DNA of 64,000 nt from Bin87 sp965203985 (GCA_965203985.1 CBDBDS010000013.1:1302001-1366000); one strand, 5' to 3'; counted from the first letter of the stretch, positions 53,141 through 63,600 are shown. Numbers and translations: made by a program. Notes: generated from the sequence alone by a model not told the origin.

Positions 53141-53815
53141 CTACCGGTCAATGCCGAAACATGCCAGGTGGTCGCGCAGCATTTCCAGACCCTCGTTGGC
53201 CTGCTGGTGCAGCGGCTCCACGTCCAGGGCGCTGTCGAAATGGTGGAGGGCTTTTTTCGCCGACTGGCGGGCCATCTCGTCGTCGGGCTCGGCGAACGCC
53301 TTGTGCATGTGGGCGTGGGCCAGCAGGTTGTGGATGTCCGCGCCCAGCCCGCTGATCGCGCCGGCTTTCTCAAAATCGTCGATGGCGCCCTGGTAATCGC
53401 CGGTCTCGCCCCGGGTGATGCCGCGGCGCGTGTGGCACTGCGCGTGTTCGGGCTGTAGCACGATCATCTCGGTGAGGTCGTCAATCGAGCCGATGCAGTC
53501 GCCGATACGGTACTTGTTGTAGGCGCGGACCTTCAGGATTTCAAACTGTTTGTCGGGCTGGGCGCGCTGGTACGCCTCGGTGTAGGCGTCGACAGCCCGT
53601 TCGCGTGCTCCCATGCCGACCATGGCTTCGGCCAGCGCGATGTACGGGTCCGGTAGGTCAGGGATTAGATTGATGGCCTGCTGGGCGGCGGCGACCGCGC
53701 CTTGATAGTCGCGCTCGCTGATGTGGCCGTGGCACTGGTCGAGCAGCAGTTGGGCTTGCACCGCGTCGGCCGTCGTGTCCGACGCTCCGAGTTGCTGGGT
53801 GGGTTCGGTGGACAT
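53141..53815 (-). CDS. TPR-repeat protein (224 aa)
   Basis: At least four tetratricopeptide units: DYQGAVAAAQQAINLIPDLP, ALAEAMVGMGARERAVDAYTE, RAYNKYRIGDCIGSIDDLTE and RRGITRGETGDYQGAIDDFEK, with a further helical pair at the end (KKALHHFDSALDVEPLHQQA). No signal peptide, so cytoplasmic scaffolding. Start ATG at 53815 with an excellent AAGGAGA. Own transcription unit: a terminator precedes it at 53845-53866. Confidence 0.8.
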   Translation of the reverse strand: MSTEPTQQLGASDTTADAVQAQLLLDQCHGHISERDYQGAVAAAQQAINLIPDLPDPYIALAEAMVGMGARERAVDAYTEAYQRAQPDKQFEILKVRAYNKYRIGDCIGSIDDLTEMIVLQPEHAQCHTRRGITRGETGDYQGAIDDFEKAGAISGLGADIHNLLAHAHMHKAFAEPDDEMARQSAKKALHHFDSALDVEPLHQQANEGLEMLRDHLACFGIDR

Positions 53816-53844
53816 GCTGAGTTCTCCTTGGGCGCGTTAAATGC

Positions 53845-53866
53845 AAAAAGCCGCCATTACGGCGGC
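53845..53866 (-). terminator. intrinsic terminator of the methyltransferase-HNH gene
   Basis: On the minus strand GCCGCC, GTAAT, GGCGGC followed by TTTTT; 102 bp after the stop at 53968 and just before the TPR gene. Confidence 0.75.
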
Positions 53867-53967
53867 TCTGGTGGGGGGCCGTGTCGGCTGGTCGTGGTCT
53901 TCGAGACAGGGTTCAGGTGGTTTCAATCCTCGGTCTCTCTTGCAAAGCTCTAGGTGAGCCCTATCCA

Positions 53968-55551
53968 CTAGCTTGACAGTCGGGCTTGCGGGTTTTTCTT
54001 TGCGTATGCTTCCCCGAACACCTGCATAGACTGAGCCTGCGCGCGGTTCAGGTTGATGAGGTCGTCAATACTCTCCACCATGAGCTCACCAGCAGCGGCG
54101 ATTTCCTCCCGGTACTCAGCAAGCATCACCTGGCGGTTACTTTTGCGGATGTTGTGGTACGGGCACATGGGTGCCCGATTGTGGATCTCGTTGCTGGTCC
54201 CATCCTTAGACTTCGGCGCCAAGTGGTCGAGGTGAAAGTTTCGGGTCGTCCTGACCACTTCGCCGTTGGATTTGCGGTTCGCGAACCCGCAGCACCAAGC
54301 GGTGTAGTCGGACATCTCCAGTAGGGTCACCAGCATCTCATCCTCGGGGATAAGGCTGGCCGGCACTTTGAACATACGCGGCTTCGCTTGGAGCTTGAAC
54401 GACGGAGGTGTGTCATCCCGCGCGGGCGTACCGAGCACCGGTAGTTCACTAGGACCGTGGACCGTGACGATGTTCCCAAGCATGGACGGGCTGAGATTGT
54501 GGGTGGGCTCGGCACACGTCAGCATGGCGAGTTTTGGCTTGGAGAACTGGCGCTTGAAGACGGTCCAGGCGCGGGGATTGATGTCGCAGGCTATCCAGTT
54601 GCGGTTGAGGCGCTCGGCCGCAATGGCGACGTAAGCGCAGCCGGCGAAGCAGTCCAGCACAACGCCGCCATCGGGGCAGGAGGCCTTGATGATGCGCTCG
54701 GCGAGGGCGACGGGCTTCTGCGTTGGGTAGCCGGTGCGCTCTTTATCCATGGTGTTTACCGGGGATATGTCAGCCCAGACGGCGGTCATTCCCGCTCCGC
54801 GTTCGTAGTCAAATCGGCTCCCGTCGCTGTGTCGACCTGATGCTGATTCAGCGTACGGGCGATACTGTCTGGTGAAGGTATAATCTCTTCCTTTGGTATA
54901 GAACAGTATGTTGTCGTGCTTTCTGCCGAACGCCTTGCGGGGCATCCCACCACCGTTGTAACTCCACACGATCTCGTTTCTGAATCCAGGTTTTCCGTTT
55001 TGACCGTTGCCGAAAATCGCATCCAGCAGTTGTCGCAGGTAAGCACCCGCCGTGTGGTCGCAGTGGAGGTACAGGCTGCCGGTGTCCTTCAGCACTCGTT
55101 TGATCTCGAACAGCCTCACCGCCATGTAGCACAGGTAGGCGGCGGTTCCATCGCCGTGGATTTCCTGTGTGGCCTCAATCAGCTTGTGGACGCCGGGGTG
55201 ATCGTCCTCAATGTCCTTGAGCCAGGACTCGTGGACGTCCTGCCAGCTCCAGAAGTCCTTGTAGCGTGTGGCGGGCCAGTCGATCCCGGCGTCGTTGGCC
55301 TCTTGCTCGTTCCTGATCCCCCAGCGCCGGAGCAGAGCCATCTCGGTTTCCTTCTCCTCGTCGGACAGGGGCGGCTTCAGAGGGTCGGGTGACCTTTCAT
55401 TCTTGCGTCCGAAGGTCTCGTTCTTGGCGAACGGAGGGTCGATGCAGACGAGGTCGATGCACTCGTCGTTGAGGCTCTTCAAGAACGGCAGGTTGTCGCT
55501 GATGTAAACGCCGCGGTTCTCGGCGTTGAGCGGATTTCCTTCGGGGGGCAT
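53968..55551 (-). CDS. DNA N6/N4 methyltransferase fused to an HNH domain (527 aa)
   Basis: Beta-class amino methyltransferase order: motif IV DPPF at 38-41 (DLVCIDPPFA), target region in the middle (VWSYNGGGMPRKAFGRKHDN), GYPTQKP, and SAM-binding motif I near 295 (LDCFAGCAYVAIAAERL). Residues about 410-465 form an HNH-like domain: WCCGF, FHLDHLAPKSKDGTSNEIHN, then APMCPYHNIRKSNRQ, keeping His-Asp-His and the downstream Asn/His. A single chain with both activities would be a self-contained restriction-modification enzyme, or the HNH part may only help read DNA. ATG 55551. No separate restriction gene beside it. Confidence 0.85.
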   Translation of the reverse strand: MPPEGNPLNAENRGVYISDNLPFLKSLNDECIDLVCIDPPFAKNETFGRKNERSPDPLKPPLSDEEKETEMALLRRWGIRNEQEANDAGIDWPATRYKDFWSWQDVHESWLKDIEDDHPGVHKLIEATQEIHGDGTAAYLCYMAVRLFEIKRVLKDTGSLYLHCDHTAGAYLRQLLDAIFGNGQNGKPGFRNEIVWSYNGGGMPRKAFGRKHDNILFYTKGRDYTFTRQYRPYAESASGRHSDGSRFDYERGAGMTAVWADISPVNTMDKERTGYPTQKPVALAERIIKASCPDGGVVLDCFAGCAYVAIAAERLNRNWIACDINPRAWTVFKRQFSKPKLAMLTCAEPTHNLSPSMLGNIVTVHGPSELPVLGTPARDDTPPSFKLQAKPRMFKVPASLIPEDEMLVTLLEMSDYTAWCCGFANRKSNGEVVRTTRNFHLDHLAPKSKDGTSNEIHNRAPMCPYHNIRKSNRQVMLAEYREEIAAAGELMVESIDDLINLNRAQAQSMQVFGEAYAKKNPQARLSS

Positions 55552-55684
55552 GGAATCCTCTGCGGATCTTTAGCCCAATGGTGAGGAATTTCCTTTCTGG
55601 TGCGATTTGTGGTGCTCCCTGTTTGGGAATTTCCGCCGCTTGAGTATCTGGTGCCGTACCCGATGGCTATCCTGAGATCTCCGG

Positions 55685-57490
55685 CTAGAAAGCGGGCCGG
55701 AAAGCCCTAGTTGAGGAGAGCGATAGCGCCAGCGTTGGCGACTTGAGCCAAGCCAACGTCCAGGTTGGCAGCAGGTGGTGATCCACCCAGTGATTGCCGC
55801 CAATTCCAGCGGTGGTGACGACGCCGTCGGGGTTATCGCCAGAATCACCGACCACACCGGTTTGGTTGGCCAGCAGGGTCAGATTCGCCACCGTGGCCGC
55901 CAGATACAACTGGAACTTGGTCTTGACCCGTCCGAAGTAGCGCGCCTGACGGATGCCCAACTGTCCCAGTCGAGCCAGTCGATGCTCCGCCACCACTCGT
56001 AGTTGCCGGTACCGGTCGTAATCAGCGCTCTGCTGCAACGCCCGGGCCTCTTGCAGCAAGCCTTCCTGTGGGTGGATCAGCACCTGCCGTCCCTTCATGC
56101 CCTTGGCCGTAAAGCATCGGGACCGTAGCAGACAGCCTTGGCACACCGCGCCGTCAAACCTGAAGGCTTGCAGACGATACACCGTTCCAGTACTGTCGGT
56201 GCGTTTCCCCGCGGGCACAATGGTGTGGGTGATCTGACCCGCCGGACAGGTACAGCTCTCGGACATCAGGTCGATGACGAAGTCATCCTTGGGAAAACAC
56301 TTCCGGTTGGGACGGCCCGGCACTCGGGCCACCAGCTTGCGCCCGGCATCAGCGAAAGCCTGGCGGGTGCCGCCATCGCCGTAGGCGGTGTCCCCCATGG
56401 CTTCCGCCACCGGTACATCGGCGCTGGCCTCGCTCTGCTCCACCAACTCCAGCGCTCCCAGATTGTCGGCAGCGTTGCCTGGTAGCACGTCCACCGCGGT
56501 GATCAACTGACTCTCGGTGTCCACCACCACGGCAGCCTTGTGCCCATCAAAGCGCTTGCTCTTGCTCTTGTGGCCGTGGCGCATCTGTGGATCATGCACC
56601 GACACCATCCGGTCCTTGCTAACTCCTTCTTTCAGGCTCACGCCGCCGTCACCGTCAGCATCAGCATCAACGCCGTCGCCGTCGCCACCACGCTTCACGT
56701 CCTGGAGCAGTAATTGGCCCAGCAACTCTGCCGCGTCAACTATCGCCTGGCGCTGGGCGCTGTCGGCGTCCAACGCGCCCTGGGCCTGCCGAGCCAACTC
56801 CAGCAACCGGTCGGCATCAGCCACGATCTGTCCCAACAACCTCCGCCGCGCCCGCCGGTTGGACCAGTCGATGGCCGCCTCACCTTTGACGCTACTGCCC
56901 ACGTAGCGCTTGTAACCGTGGGCTTCGGCCCAGCGCCTCACCGGTACACCCTCCATCGCCGAAAGCGCCCGCATCAGCTTCACGATGCCGTCGGCCAATA
57001 GATTGTAGGTGTCCTTCACCGCCCCGCGCCCCAGGATGTACGTGGTGTCCATCGCCACACGCATCCCGCGCTTTCCCTTCAGGTAGCCAGCCTCCCGGGC
57101 CAGACGCAGGCTCTGCTCGAACACTTCCCGAACCTTGTCATGCAAAATCAACTGGGCGCGGAACACCTGCAGTGTGCTCTTGGCAAAGGGACGATCCTCG
57201 ATCTCAATGCCCAACGCCACCTTCCAGCGAATGTCGAAATCGGCTCTAGCCTTGGCTTCAGCGTCGCTCACCCTGTCGTGGGTCTGCAACAGCAGCGCCG
57301 TGGCCAACAGGCTCGGCGGCACGCTGACCCGCCCATTGTCCAGGCAGTACAACTCGGCGAAATCGGCGTCGCGAAACAGCTGGCCGCGCAACGACGCCAG
57401 CAGACCATAGAAGGTGTATCTGCCCACCAGGTCCAAGTACAACCGGTCCGCCTCCCAAAGCCCCCTCTGGTCGGATCGCTCGCCCAGCAT
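55685..57490 (-). CDS. IS1182 family DDE transposase (601 aa)
   Basis: Full-length transposase. N-terminal domain RYTFYGLLASLRGQLF and FDIRWKVALGIEIEDRPFAK are typical of the family. Catalytic Asp in RVAMDTTYI, second Asp in AMGDTAYGDGGTR, final Glu in VVAEHRLARLGQLG. A Cys-rich insertion (CTCPAGQ, CQGCLLRSRC) is usual here. An Asp/Gly-rich linker (DGDGVDADADGDGG) sits in the middle. Frame undisturbed, so the element may still be active. Confidence 0.88.
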   Translation of the reverse strand: MLGERSDQRGLWEADRLYLDLVGRYTFYGLLASLRGQLFRDADFAELYCLDNGRVSVPPSLLATALLLQTHDRVSDAEAKARADFDIRWKVALGIEIEDRPFAKSTLQVFRAQLILHDKVREVFEQSLRLAREAGYLKGKRGMRVAMDTTYILGRGAVKDTYNLLADGIVKLMRALSAMEGVPVRRWAEAHGYKRYVGSSVKGEAAIDWSNRRARRRLLGQIVADADRLLELARQAQGALDADSAQRQAIVDAAELLGQLLLQDVKRGGDGDGVDADADGDGGVSLKEGVSKDRMVSVHDPQMRHGHKSKSKRFDGHKAAVVVDTESQLITAVDVLPGNAADNLGALELVEQSEASADVPVAEAMGDTAYGDGGTRQAFADAGRKLVARVPGRPNRKCFPKDDFVIDLMSESCTCPAGQITHTIVPAGKRTDSTGTVYRLQAFRFDGAVCQGCLLRSRCFTAKGMKGRQVLIHPQEGLLQEARALQQSADYDRYRQLRVVAEHRLARLGQLGIRQARYFGRVKTKFQLYLAATVANLTLLANQTGVVGDSGDNPDGVVTTAGIGGNHWVDHHLLPTWTLAWLKSPTLALSLSSTRAFRPAF

Positions 57491-57573
57491 GGTCTCACTT
57501 CACCCCGCTATCTCAGCTGGCCCGGAGTATAACCCGCCACTCCATCAACCGAGGTTTCCGACCGAATCTCCAG
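55685..57573 (-). mobile_element. IS1182-like insertion sequence
   Basis: Imperfect terminal inverted repeats of about 35 bp: left end CTAGAAAGCGGGCCGGAAAG at 55685, right end (reverse complement, ending at 57573) CTGGAGATTCGGTCGGAAAC. They enclose one intact transposase gene. The stop codon lies in the left repeat. Target-site duplication not evident. Confidence 0.7.
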
Positions 57574-57592
57574 TGGGTCGGCATGATGCTAT

Positions 57593-57982
57593 TCATAGGT
57601 CGGCGGTGAGGCGTATGACAGAGGATTCGTCTGCCAGGAAGTCGATGTGGATCTCGTCTTCGCCGGTGTGGCGGGGCAGGCGTATCGCGATCCAGTAGCA
57701 GTACGGGGCCAAGTTCTCGAGGTGGATGGAGGCATTTTCGTGGTGGATGATGAGATCGGAGGTGAAAATGACGTCGTCGGGCGGTTCCACCCCCCAGGCA
57801 TCGAGTGGTGTTGTCACAGGTTCGGTGAACATGGTGAAGACACGGAGGTCCTCGGAGGTGCGGACAGTGAGGGACAGGCTGGACTGGCTCAGGCGGGAAA
57901 CGGTGACCTGGGCGTTGCGGGCAAGGATCTCGTCGATGTGTTGTGGGTCGTCTGGGAAGAGACGGACTTCGACGCTATTCAT
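57593..57982 (-). CDS. hypothetical protein (129 aa)
   Basis: ATG 57982, weak ribosome site; the original upstream region has been replaced by an IS1182 remnant. Sequence is protein-like and beta-rich: NSVEVRLFPDDPQHIDEILA, AQVTVSRLSQSSLSLTVRTS, YCYWIAIRLPRHTGEDEIH. No family recognised. Trapped between an intact IS and an IS relic, it may no longer be expressed properly. Confidence 0.5.
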   Translation of the reverse strand: MNSVEVRLFPDDPQHIDEILARNAQVTVSRLSQSSLSLTVRTSEDLRVFTMFTEPVTTPLDAWGVEPPDDVIFTSDLIIHHENASIHLENLAPYCYWIAIRLPRHTGEDEIHIDFLADESSVIRLTADL

Positions 57983-57989
57983 GGTACCC

Positions 57990-58179
57990 AGTCACTGCTC
58001 AGGTTGTTGTCCGGACAATACCAATCAACGACCTCGGCGTCGCGGAACAACTGGTCCGATTCCCAAAGCCCTCTCTGATCGGATCGCTCCCTCAACATCG
58101 CGCTCTTCACTCCGCTAGCTCAGATGGCCCGGAGTATAACCTCCGCTTCACCAACCGGGGTTTCCGGCCGAATTTCTAG
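57990..58179 (-). mobile_element. remnant of a second IS1182-like copy (5' end)
   Basis: Ends at 58179 with CTAGAAATTCGGCCGGAAAC (reverse complement), matching the terminal repeat of the intact copy. It then reads MLRERSDQRGLWESDQLF from ATG 58098 like the intact start MLGERSDQRGLWEADRLY. Homology stops after about 35 codons with an internal deletion (to WYCPDNN). Confidence 0.75.
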
Positions 58180-58681
58180 TGCGGTGCGTGTTCAGACAGG
58201 CCCGTTTCGGTTCTATCGGTGCCGAACAGGGAAATCCGCTAGACTTGGCGACAGGCCAGTCCGCTGCTTCTGGGCGCGTTCTGGATGGCCGTTTTTGACG
58301 GGACTGGGCGGTTCGGGCCGTCTTAGGCCTGTTAAAAGCAAAAAGCCGCCATCGGCGGGTCTGGGAACGGAGGCGTTGGGTACGCTACGGCGTTGATGGC
58401 GTTTCTGCTGGCTTTTGAAATCCCGTGGTAGGTCCAGGGCGCTGTGAGGGTGCGGGTTGGGCTACGACTGGCTCAGCGCATTGATGTGGGGTGGGGGGTG
58501 AATGGAAACGGTGGCGTCTGGTGTCGCTGTGGTGGGTCGCTAGGTCGGCTGCCGGGTATGAAAACTGAGCGCTTAAGGGAGCGGTCTTCCCATCGGATAG
58601 GAAATTTCGCTCCTCGAAATCCGAGTTGAACGAGGCGGAAACGCTCCTCAATGTTGCGACCTCCCATGTTATGTAGGATGT
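58180..58681. other. 500-bp stretch without a supported gene
   Basis: Contains the terminator at 58340-58358. A minus frame at 58385-58651 has no ribosome site and Pro/His/Thr-rich composition; not accepted as a gene. Confidence 0.4.
58340..58358 (-). terminator. intrinsic terminator after the ankyrin gene
   Basis: On the minus strand CCGCC, GAT, GGCGG, C, then TTTTT; resembles the terminator at 53845. Confidence 0.6.
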
Positions 58682-58737
58682 TCAAACCTTGCGCTTCCCT
58701 GACCGTACTGACTGTTGGCGGGTGTATGCCCAACTGC

Positions 58738-59611
58738 TTATACAACGAGCAGGTCCGCGAAGTATGAACCGGACGCCAATGCTATGTCGTGAGGGCTCTG
58801 TCCGGTGAAATTTCGGGTATCTTTTCGGGCCCCGGCGTCGATTAGCTGTCGCGCCACTGCGGCGTCCTGTTGCCAGCGCGCTGCCCAGTGAAGTGGGGTC
58901 TCTTGGTGTAGGTCGGGCTTGTTCACGTCGCATTGACGGTTTATGAGCGCTTCGACGGCGTCGTAAGCGTTGAAGCCGGCGGCGTAGTGGAGAGGGCTTC
59001 CGCGATTGGATCTTGCTTCTACATCTGCCCCGTGACGTATCAGATTGTGGATCGTTTCCGGCCCACCCGCTGCGTGCGGCCCAGTGCAGTGGGGTCTGTC
59101 GCGCGCTGTCCCTGGTGTGTACTCGCGCCCCGTGGTTGACAAGGATGTCGATGGCGTCGGGATCGATGTTCTGTGCTGCCCAGTGGAGAGGTACTGACCC
59201 AGTGGCGGGGTGTGGAGTATTCAAAGTCTCTGGCTGGATGGGAGACCAGACCGTGGTGGGGTCGTCCCTGAACGGATCTACGTATTCTTCCCTGACTCTT
59301 GCCAGCCAGCTGTACGATCTCGGGTCAATCTGGTGAGCCGGAGCGATCAGGTGGTTAAGTAGTGCAAGGCTCCTCCGCGCTGTTCTGGCTGCTGTCCCGA
59401 ACCTTCTCGTGTCGTGGCCCGCCCGGTGTTGGATGTTGTGCAGTTGTACCAGTGCCGACCAGGCCGTGCTCAGGTTCAACTCTGGGTGCTGCTGGTCTAA
59501 ATCCTTTGTGATGAACCGTGAGATTTCAGGTGAGCGCCCTGTCGTTTCGGTCCCACGTTGCTGCAGCATCAGTATTGACCCTACGTCTATGGCTGCCGAC
59601 CAGATCGTCAT
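58738..59611 (-). pseudogene. ankyrin-repeat protein broken by a frameshift
   Basis: The N-terminal part from ATG 59611 (MTIWSAAIDVGSILMLQQRG) is helical and leads into ankyrin repeats: SVPLHWAAQNIDPDAIDILV, then TPLHWAARSG. The frame shifts near 59069 (plus-strand CCCACCC run). The next frame continues GPETIHNLIRHGADVEARS, SPLHYAAGFNAYDAVEALIN, TPLHWAARWQQDAAVARQLI and QSPHDIALASGSYF to the stop at 58738. Removing one G restores AARSGGPETIHNLI. Four or more repeats in total, no signal peptide. The start is placed at 59611 since a terminator hairpin (59687-59706) lies inside the longer open frame beginning at 59752. Real pseudogene or sequencing error. Confidence 0.7.
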
Positions 59612-59681
59612 TCCGATGTTCGAACGTGTCAGGTCTGGGTCTGCCCCTGCGGTGAACTGACAAGCGGGGGCGTTTTTCAGC

Positions 59682-59706
59682 AAAAACCCGGCTGATTTCA
59701 GCCGGG
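59682..59706 (-). terminator. intrinsic terminator of the 111-aa gene
   Basis: On the minus strand CCCGGCTGA, AA, TCAGCCGGG, TTTTT: a perfect 9-bp stem with U-run, 33 bp after the stop at 59739. Confidence 0.85.
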
Positions 59707-59738
59707 CGGAAGCGCGATTGTTGTATAGACCTATCAGG

Positions 59739-60074
59739 TCAGGTTGGGTCATCTTTCCGTTCCAGCATGCGTGCGATGCTCTCGGCTATTGAGATGTTCA
59801 TATCCCATTCATCCGTTGGTGGTGCTATGCCCGCTTTTGCATCCTCTCCCATGACCTTCATGGTCCAGAAAGCTGTTCTGAGAACTTCGTCTCCATGGGT
59901 TAGCGTCGGTTCGTACCAGTGGTCTTGGCTTGTGGTATTCACCGTCGGGTTCTCAAAGCGGATGATGCCATCGTGCAACATCAATGCTGCGGCCACAGGT
60001 TCCGTTTCATACATCTGCTGCGCTTCGCTGATCAACTTTGGCAGATCGCCTTTGACCGACTTTTTCTGCTGCAT
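59739..60074 (-). CDS. hypothetical protein (111 aa)
   Basis: ATG 60074 with AAAGGAA upstream, and a strong terminator after the stop. Soluble, acidic protein: KSVKGDLPKLISEAQQMYET, ALMLHDGIIRFENPTVN, EVLRTAFWTMKVMGEDAKAG, MNISIAESIARMLERKDDPT. No family recognised. Confidence 0.65.
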   Translation of the reverse strand: MQQKKSVKGDLPKLISEAQQMYETEPVAAALMLHDGIIRFENPTVNTTSQDHWYEPTLTHGDEVLRTAFWTMKVMGEDAKAGIAPPTDEWDMNISIAESIARMLERKDDPT

Positions 60075-60608
60075 GATCGTTTCCTTTACGTTGGCCGGTG
60101 CTATCCGAGGTTAGGTTAACTATCGGCTGCTTAGGTGTCAATCTGGCCTGGGTCCTCGGAGGCGTTCACAGCGTCTTGTTCCGGCTGAATGCTGCCGGGC
60201 AGAGTCCCCCCGTCGATTCGCCGCCGTGCGGAATCATGGCGTCTCTGGATGCCGTGGGCGGAACCGTTCGGCGAGGGCACCGTCTTCAGGGCATCCAGCC
60301 TTACGTCTCAGCGGTGGTCCGGATCCGCGTCTTGGAGTGTTCGGCGCCGTGAGGTTCTTGGTGAGTAGCGACGACGAGTAGTTTCCCTGAGTTTGGACGT
60401 GCGCCGGCTTTCGCGCGGGGTTGGGCAACGATGGCAGGATGCACCGTATTTCCGCCGGAAATGGCCTCCGGCCGCGTTTCCGTGGTTCTCGCGACGGGAT
60501 TTCCCAATGGGCGTGACAACGGCGTCATTGGGTCCATGTCCGGCATTTTGTAACTTCTCCTGCTGGCCCGCAGGCCATTGGGGGGTGTTGCCCCAAATCC
60601 GGAGAGAT
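60075..60608. other. 530-bp stretch with no gene seen
   Basis: No frame is convincing on either strand. TGGCC-CGCA-GGCCA near 60570 is a small hairpin that might belong to the 3' end of the helicase gene. Confidence 0.4.
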
Positions 60609-63600
60609 CTATTTCGGCTGCGGCCTGCCGGTGACCTTCCCGTTTCTTTCGTTCAGGTCGCCGTCCTGCACGAGCTTCCGCGCAATGGGTTCCACGCGGT
60701 TTCTGACCTTGGCGGTCGTCGTGCCGAAGCCCAGCATGCGGCTGGCATGGACGGCCACCTCTTCGGCCCACATTTCGTAGGACGACTCAACGGTTCTGAC
60801 GATGGCAAGCGCTATCTCGTCGTCGGCGACGAGTTCTATGTTCTTGTCCCGGCCGGAGAGGTTGCTGCGGTCCCTTACGGTGATTTCGCCGTCGGCTGCG
60901 TAAATGAAGTCGCCGTCGCAACGAGACAACCCGTTGTTTTCGGCGTGTTCGATCGCGTTGTCGAGGTTTTGCCTGACCCTAGCGCCCATGCGGGTGCCGG
61001 CGGCTGTTGCTATCCGGCGTTTCACTTCTTCGCGATGGACGGGTGACTCCTGGTCAACTACGTACTTGACCACCTGCGCCATGTCGGGAACGGGGATTTG
61101 TTCCGAGCCCAGCCCGTGGGGCGGGATGCGTCGGGCGATTTCGTCTGCGTCCGCCATGATGTAGGGCCAGGGGATGTCGGCCTTGTCCCGTTCTCGGGGA
61201 TCGTCGTCACGCTGCTCGCGCTGGACGACGTGCGTGGTACTCGGCGAGGCGGCTGCTGGCGGCGCCGTCGTTGCAGCGTGTTCCGCCGGCTTTTCGGGTT
61301 TATCCCGGCTGCTGGCCAGCGCGTCTTTCACGGCGTCCATGGCCCTGTTGATTTCTCGTTGGGGGTCGGCGAAGTAGTCCGTTGACCAGATGCGGTGTAT
61401 GCGCCAGCCCAGACCTTCCAGGACCTGCTGTCTCAGTCGGTCGCGGTCCCGCGCCGACTGGCTGCCGTGATAGGTGGCGCCGTCGCATTCAATGCCGAGG
61501 ACGTAGCGGCCGGGCCGTTCGGGGTCTGCGATCCCGATGTCCACGAAGAACCCGCTGGTGGCCACCTCGTCGTGGACGATACATCCCTTGGCCCTCAGCC
61601 GGTCCGAGACGTCCTGCTGGAACGGCGACAGCGGGGCGCGTCCGGTTTCATACGCCGTGTCCACGGGCAGCGCGCCGGTTTCGGCGTAGGACAGGAAGGT
61701 GCGGAAGGCTGCTCTGCCCTTCCGGCCGGCTTGCGCGTCGGCGCTGACGTCGTCCGCGTGCAGGTTGGTGAACACCCGGCAGGCTCGCTTGGCCCGGGTG
61801 ATCAGCACGTTGAGCCGCCGCTCGCCGCCTTCGTTGTTCAGCGGGCCGAAGGTCTGGTGGACCACGCCGGCGGCGTTTCTGCCGTAGCCCACGGAGATGA
61901 ATATGACGTCGCGTTCGTCGCCCTGCACGTTTTCGAGGTTCTTGACGAAGAAGGGTTCCGCCTCGTTGTCGTTGAAGAACCGCTCCGTGTCCGGCGTATT
62001 GCGGCGCAGCTTTTCGAGTTCGTCGGCGATGGCGTCCCTTTGCCTGGCGCTGAATGCGGTGACGCCCAACGACAGTTCGGGATGTTCCCGTGCGTGTTGC
62101 ATCACGGCGTTCGCCACTATCCGGGCTTCGCCTCGGTTCTGCCCGCTGCCTTCGTAGGGCTCGTCGTGGTGGACGTAGTGCAGGCCCAGGTCGGGAGCCG
62201 CGCCGTCGGGGCTGGCGTAGAAGACTAGGTTGTGGTCGTAGAACTCCCGGTTGGACACCGCAATCAGCGATTCGTGGCGGCTGCGGTAATGCCAGCGCAG
62301 CATTCTCTCGGCGGCGCCCCTGGACTTGAAGAGCGCCAGTATGCTTTCCATGTCGGATACTGCGACGGGGTCTTCCACTTCATCCGGTTCTTCGTTCATG
62401 GCGGCGCTGAAGAAGTCGGTGGGCGGCAACTGCTTGTCGTCGCCGACTACGACGGCCTGCCGGCCGCGCAGCAGCGCGCCGAAGGCGTCGACGGGCTGCA
62501 CCTGGCTGGCCTCGTCGAAGATGACCACGTCGAACTTGATGCCGTCTTTCTGTATGTAGGTGGCCACGGACAGGGGGCTCATCATGAAGATGGGCTTGAT
62601 GGCCTGGACGGCGTCGCCGGCTTCCGCCAGCAGGCGCCTGATGGGGAGGTGCCGTTGTTTCTTGTTGAATTCGCGTTGCAGTATCTCGACCTGGCCGGGA
62701 GCCTGTCGGGCGGGCAGCTGTTCCCAGTGGGCGTCGGCGACGCGGGCGCGCTGGTGGGCGAACGATGCTTCGTCCAGTTGTCTGAACTTGTCGATCAGGC
62801 GCTCGTGGGTGTCGGAGTCGTGGTGGGCCAGTACCGGGCGTTCTCGTTTGGCGCGGGAGACGGCCATGTTCAGGCGTGACATCTCCATGCCGAGTGTGAT
62901 GAGGCCGGGGTCTCCGTCCCAGGTCCAGGCCGTTTCCATCATCTCGGACAGGCCGTTCTCCATTGCGTCCTGCTCGGCGCGGCGGAACGCGGTGAATTCC
63001 CGGAGTTGGGGCAGTCCCTGCTGGAGGAATTCCTGTGCGAACAGTTTGGCGTCTTCGAGTGCTATCTCGGCCAGAGGTTGGCCGTCCGGCAGTTGCCCGG
63101 CGTCCAGTTCAATGCTCGTCGTCAGGGCGCTGGCGGCGTTGACGTAGGCTTTGATCATGTCCTGGAGGATCAACAGGCTGGCGTCGGGGTCAAGGGCAGG
63201 GATGAATCCGTCCGGTGCGCCGTTGAGCGTGGTGGTTGCCTGCTTGTACTCGGAGGAGAACAGGTTGCCGAGCAGCTTTCCGAAAATGCCGGCGTTGTTC
63301 ACCCTGGCCTGGGCGGCGAGCAGTGTTTCCAGCTTCCTGGCGTCCGCAACGTTGCGGAGCTCCAGGTTGTGGTCAGTTTTTGCCCTTTCCATGAACCCCG
63401 ACAGGGCTGCTGCCTCTTGCATGAATTGTTCGACCACGTCGGGGAGCTTCGTCATGTCGACGACCGTGGGTGTGGTGGTGAGGCCGCTGCAACGGGCGGG
63501 ATGCGCCGACGGTTTGGCGCCGTTGAGCCCCCGCAACGCGCTTTCCACGCGGTTGACGATCTCCCTGGCGTCCTGCCAGCGTTCTCCGCTCCATTCGGCG

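Noticed and set aside
60301..60771. 156-aa minus-strand frame overlapping the helicase 3' end
   Set aside because: Overlaps the helicase coding region in another frame; composition is that of a shadow.
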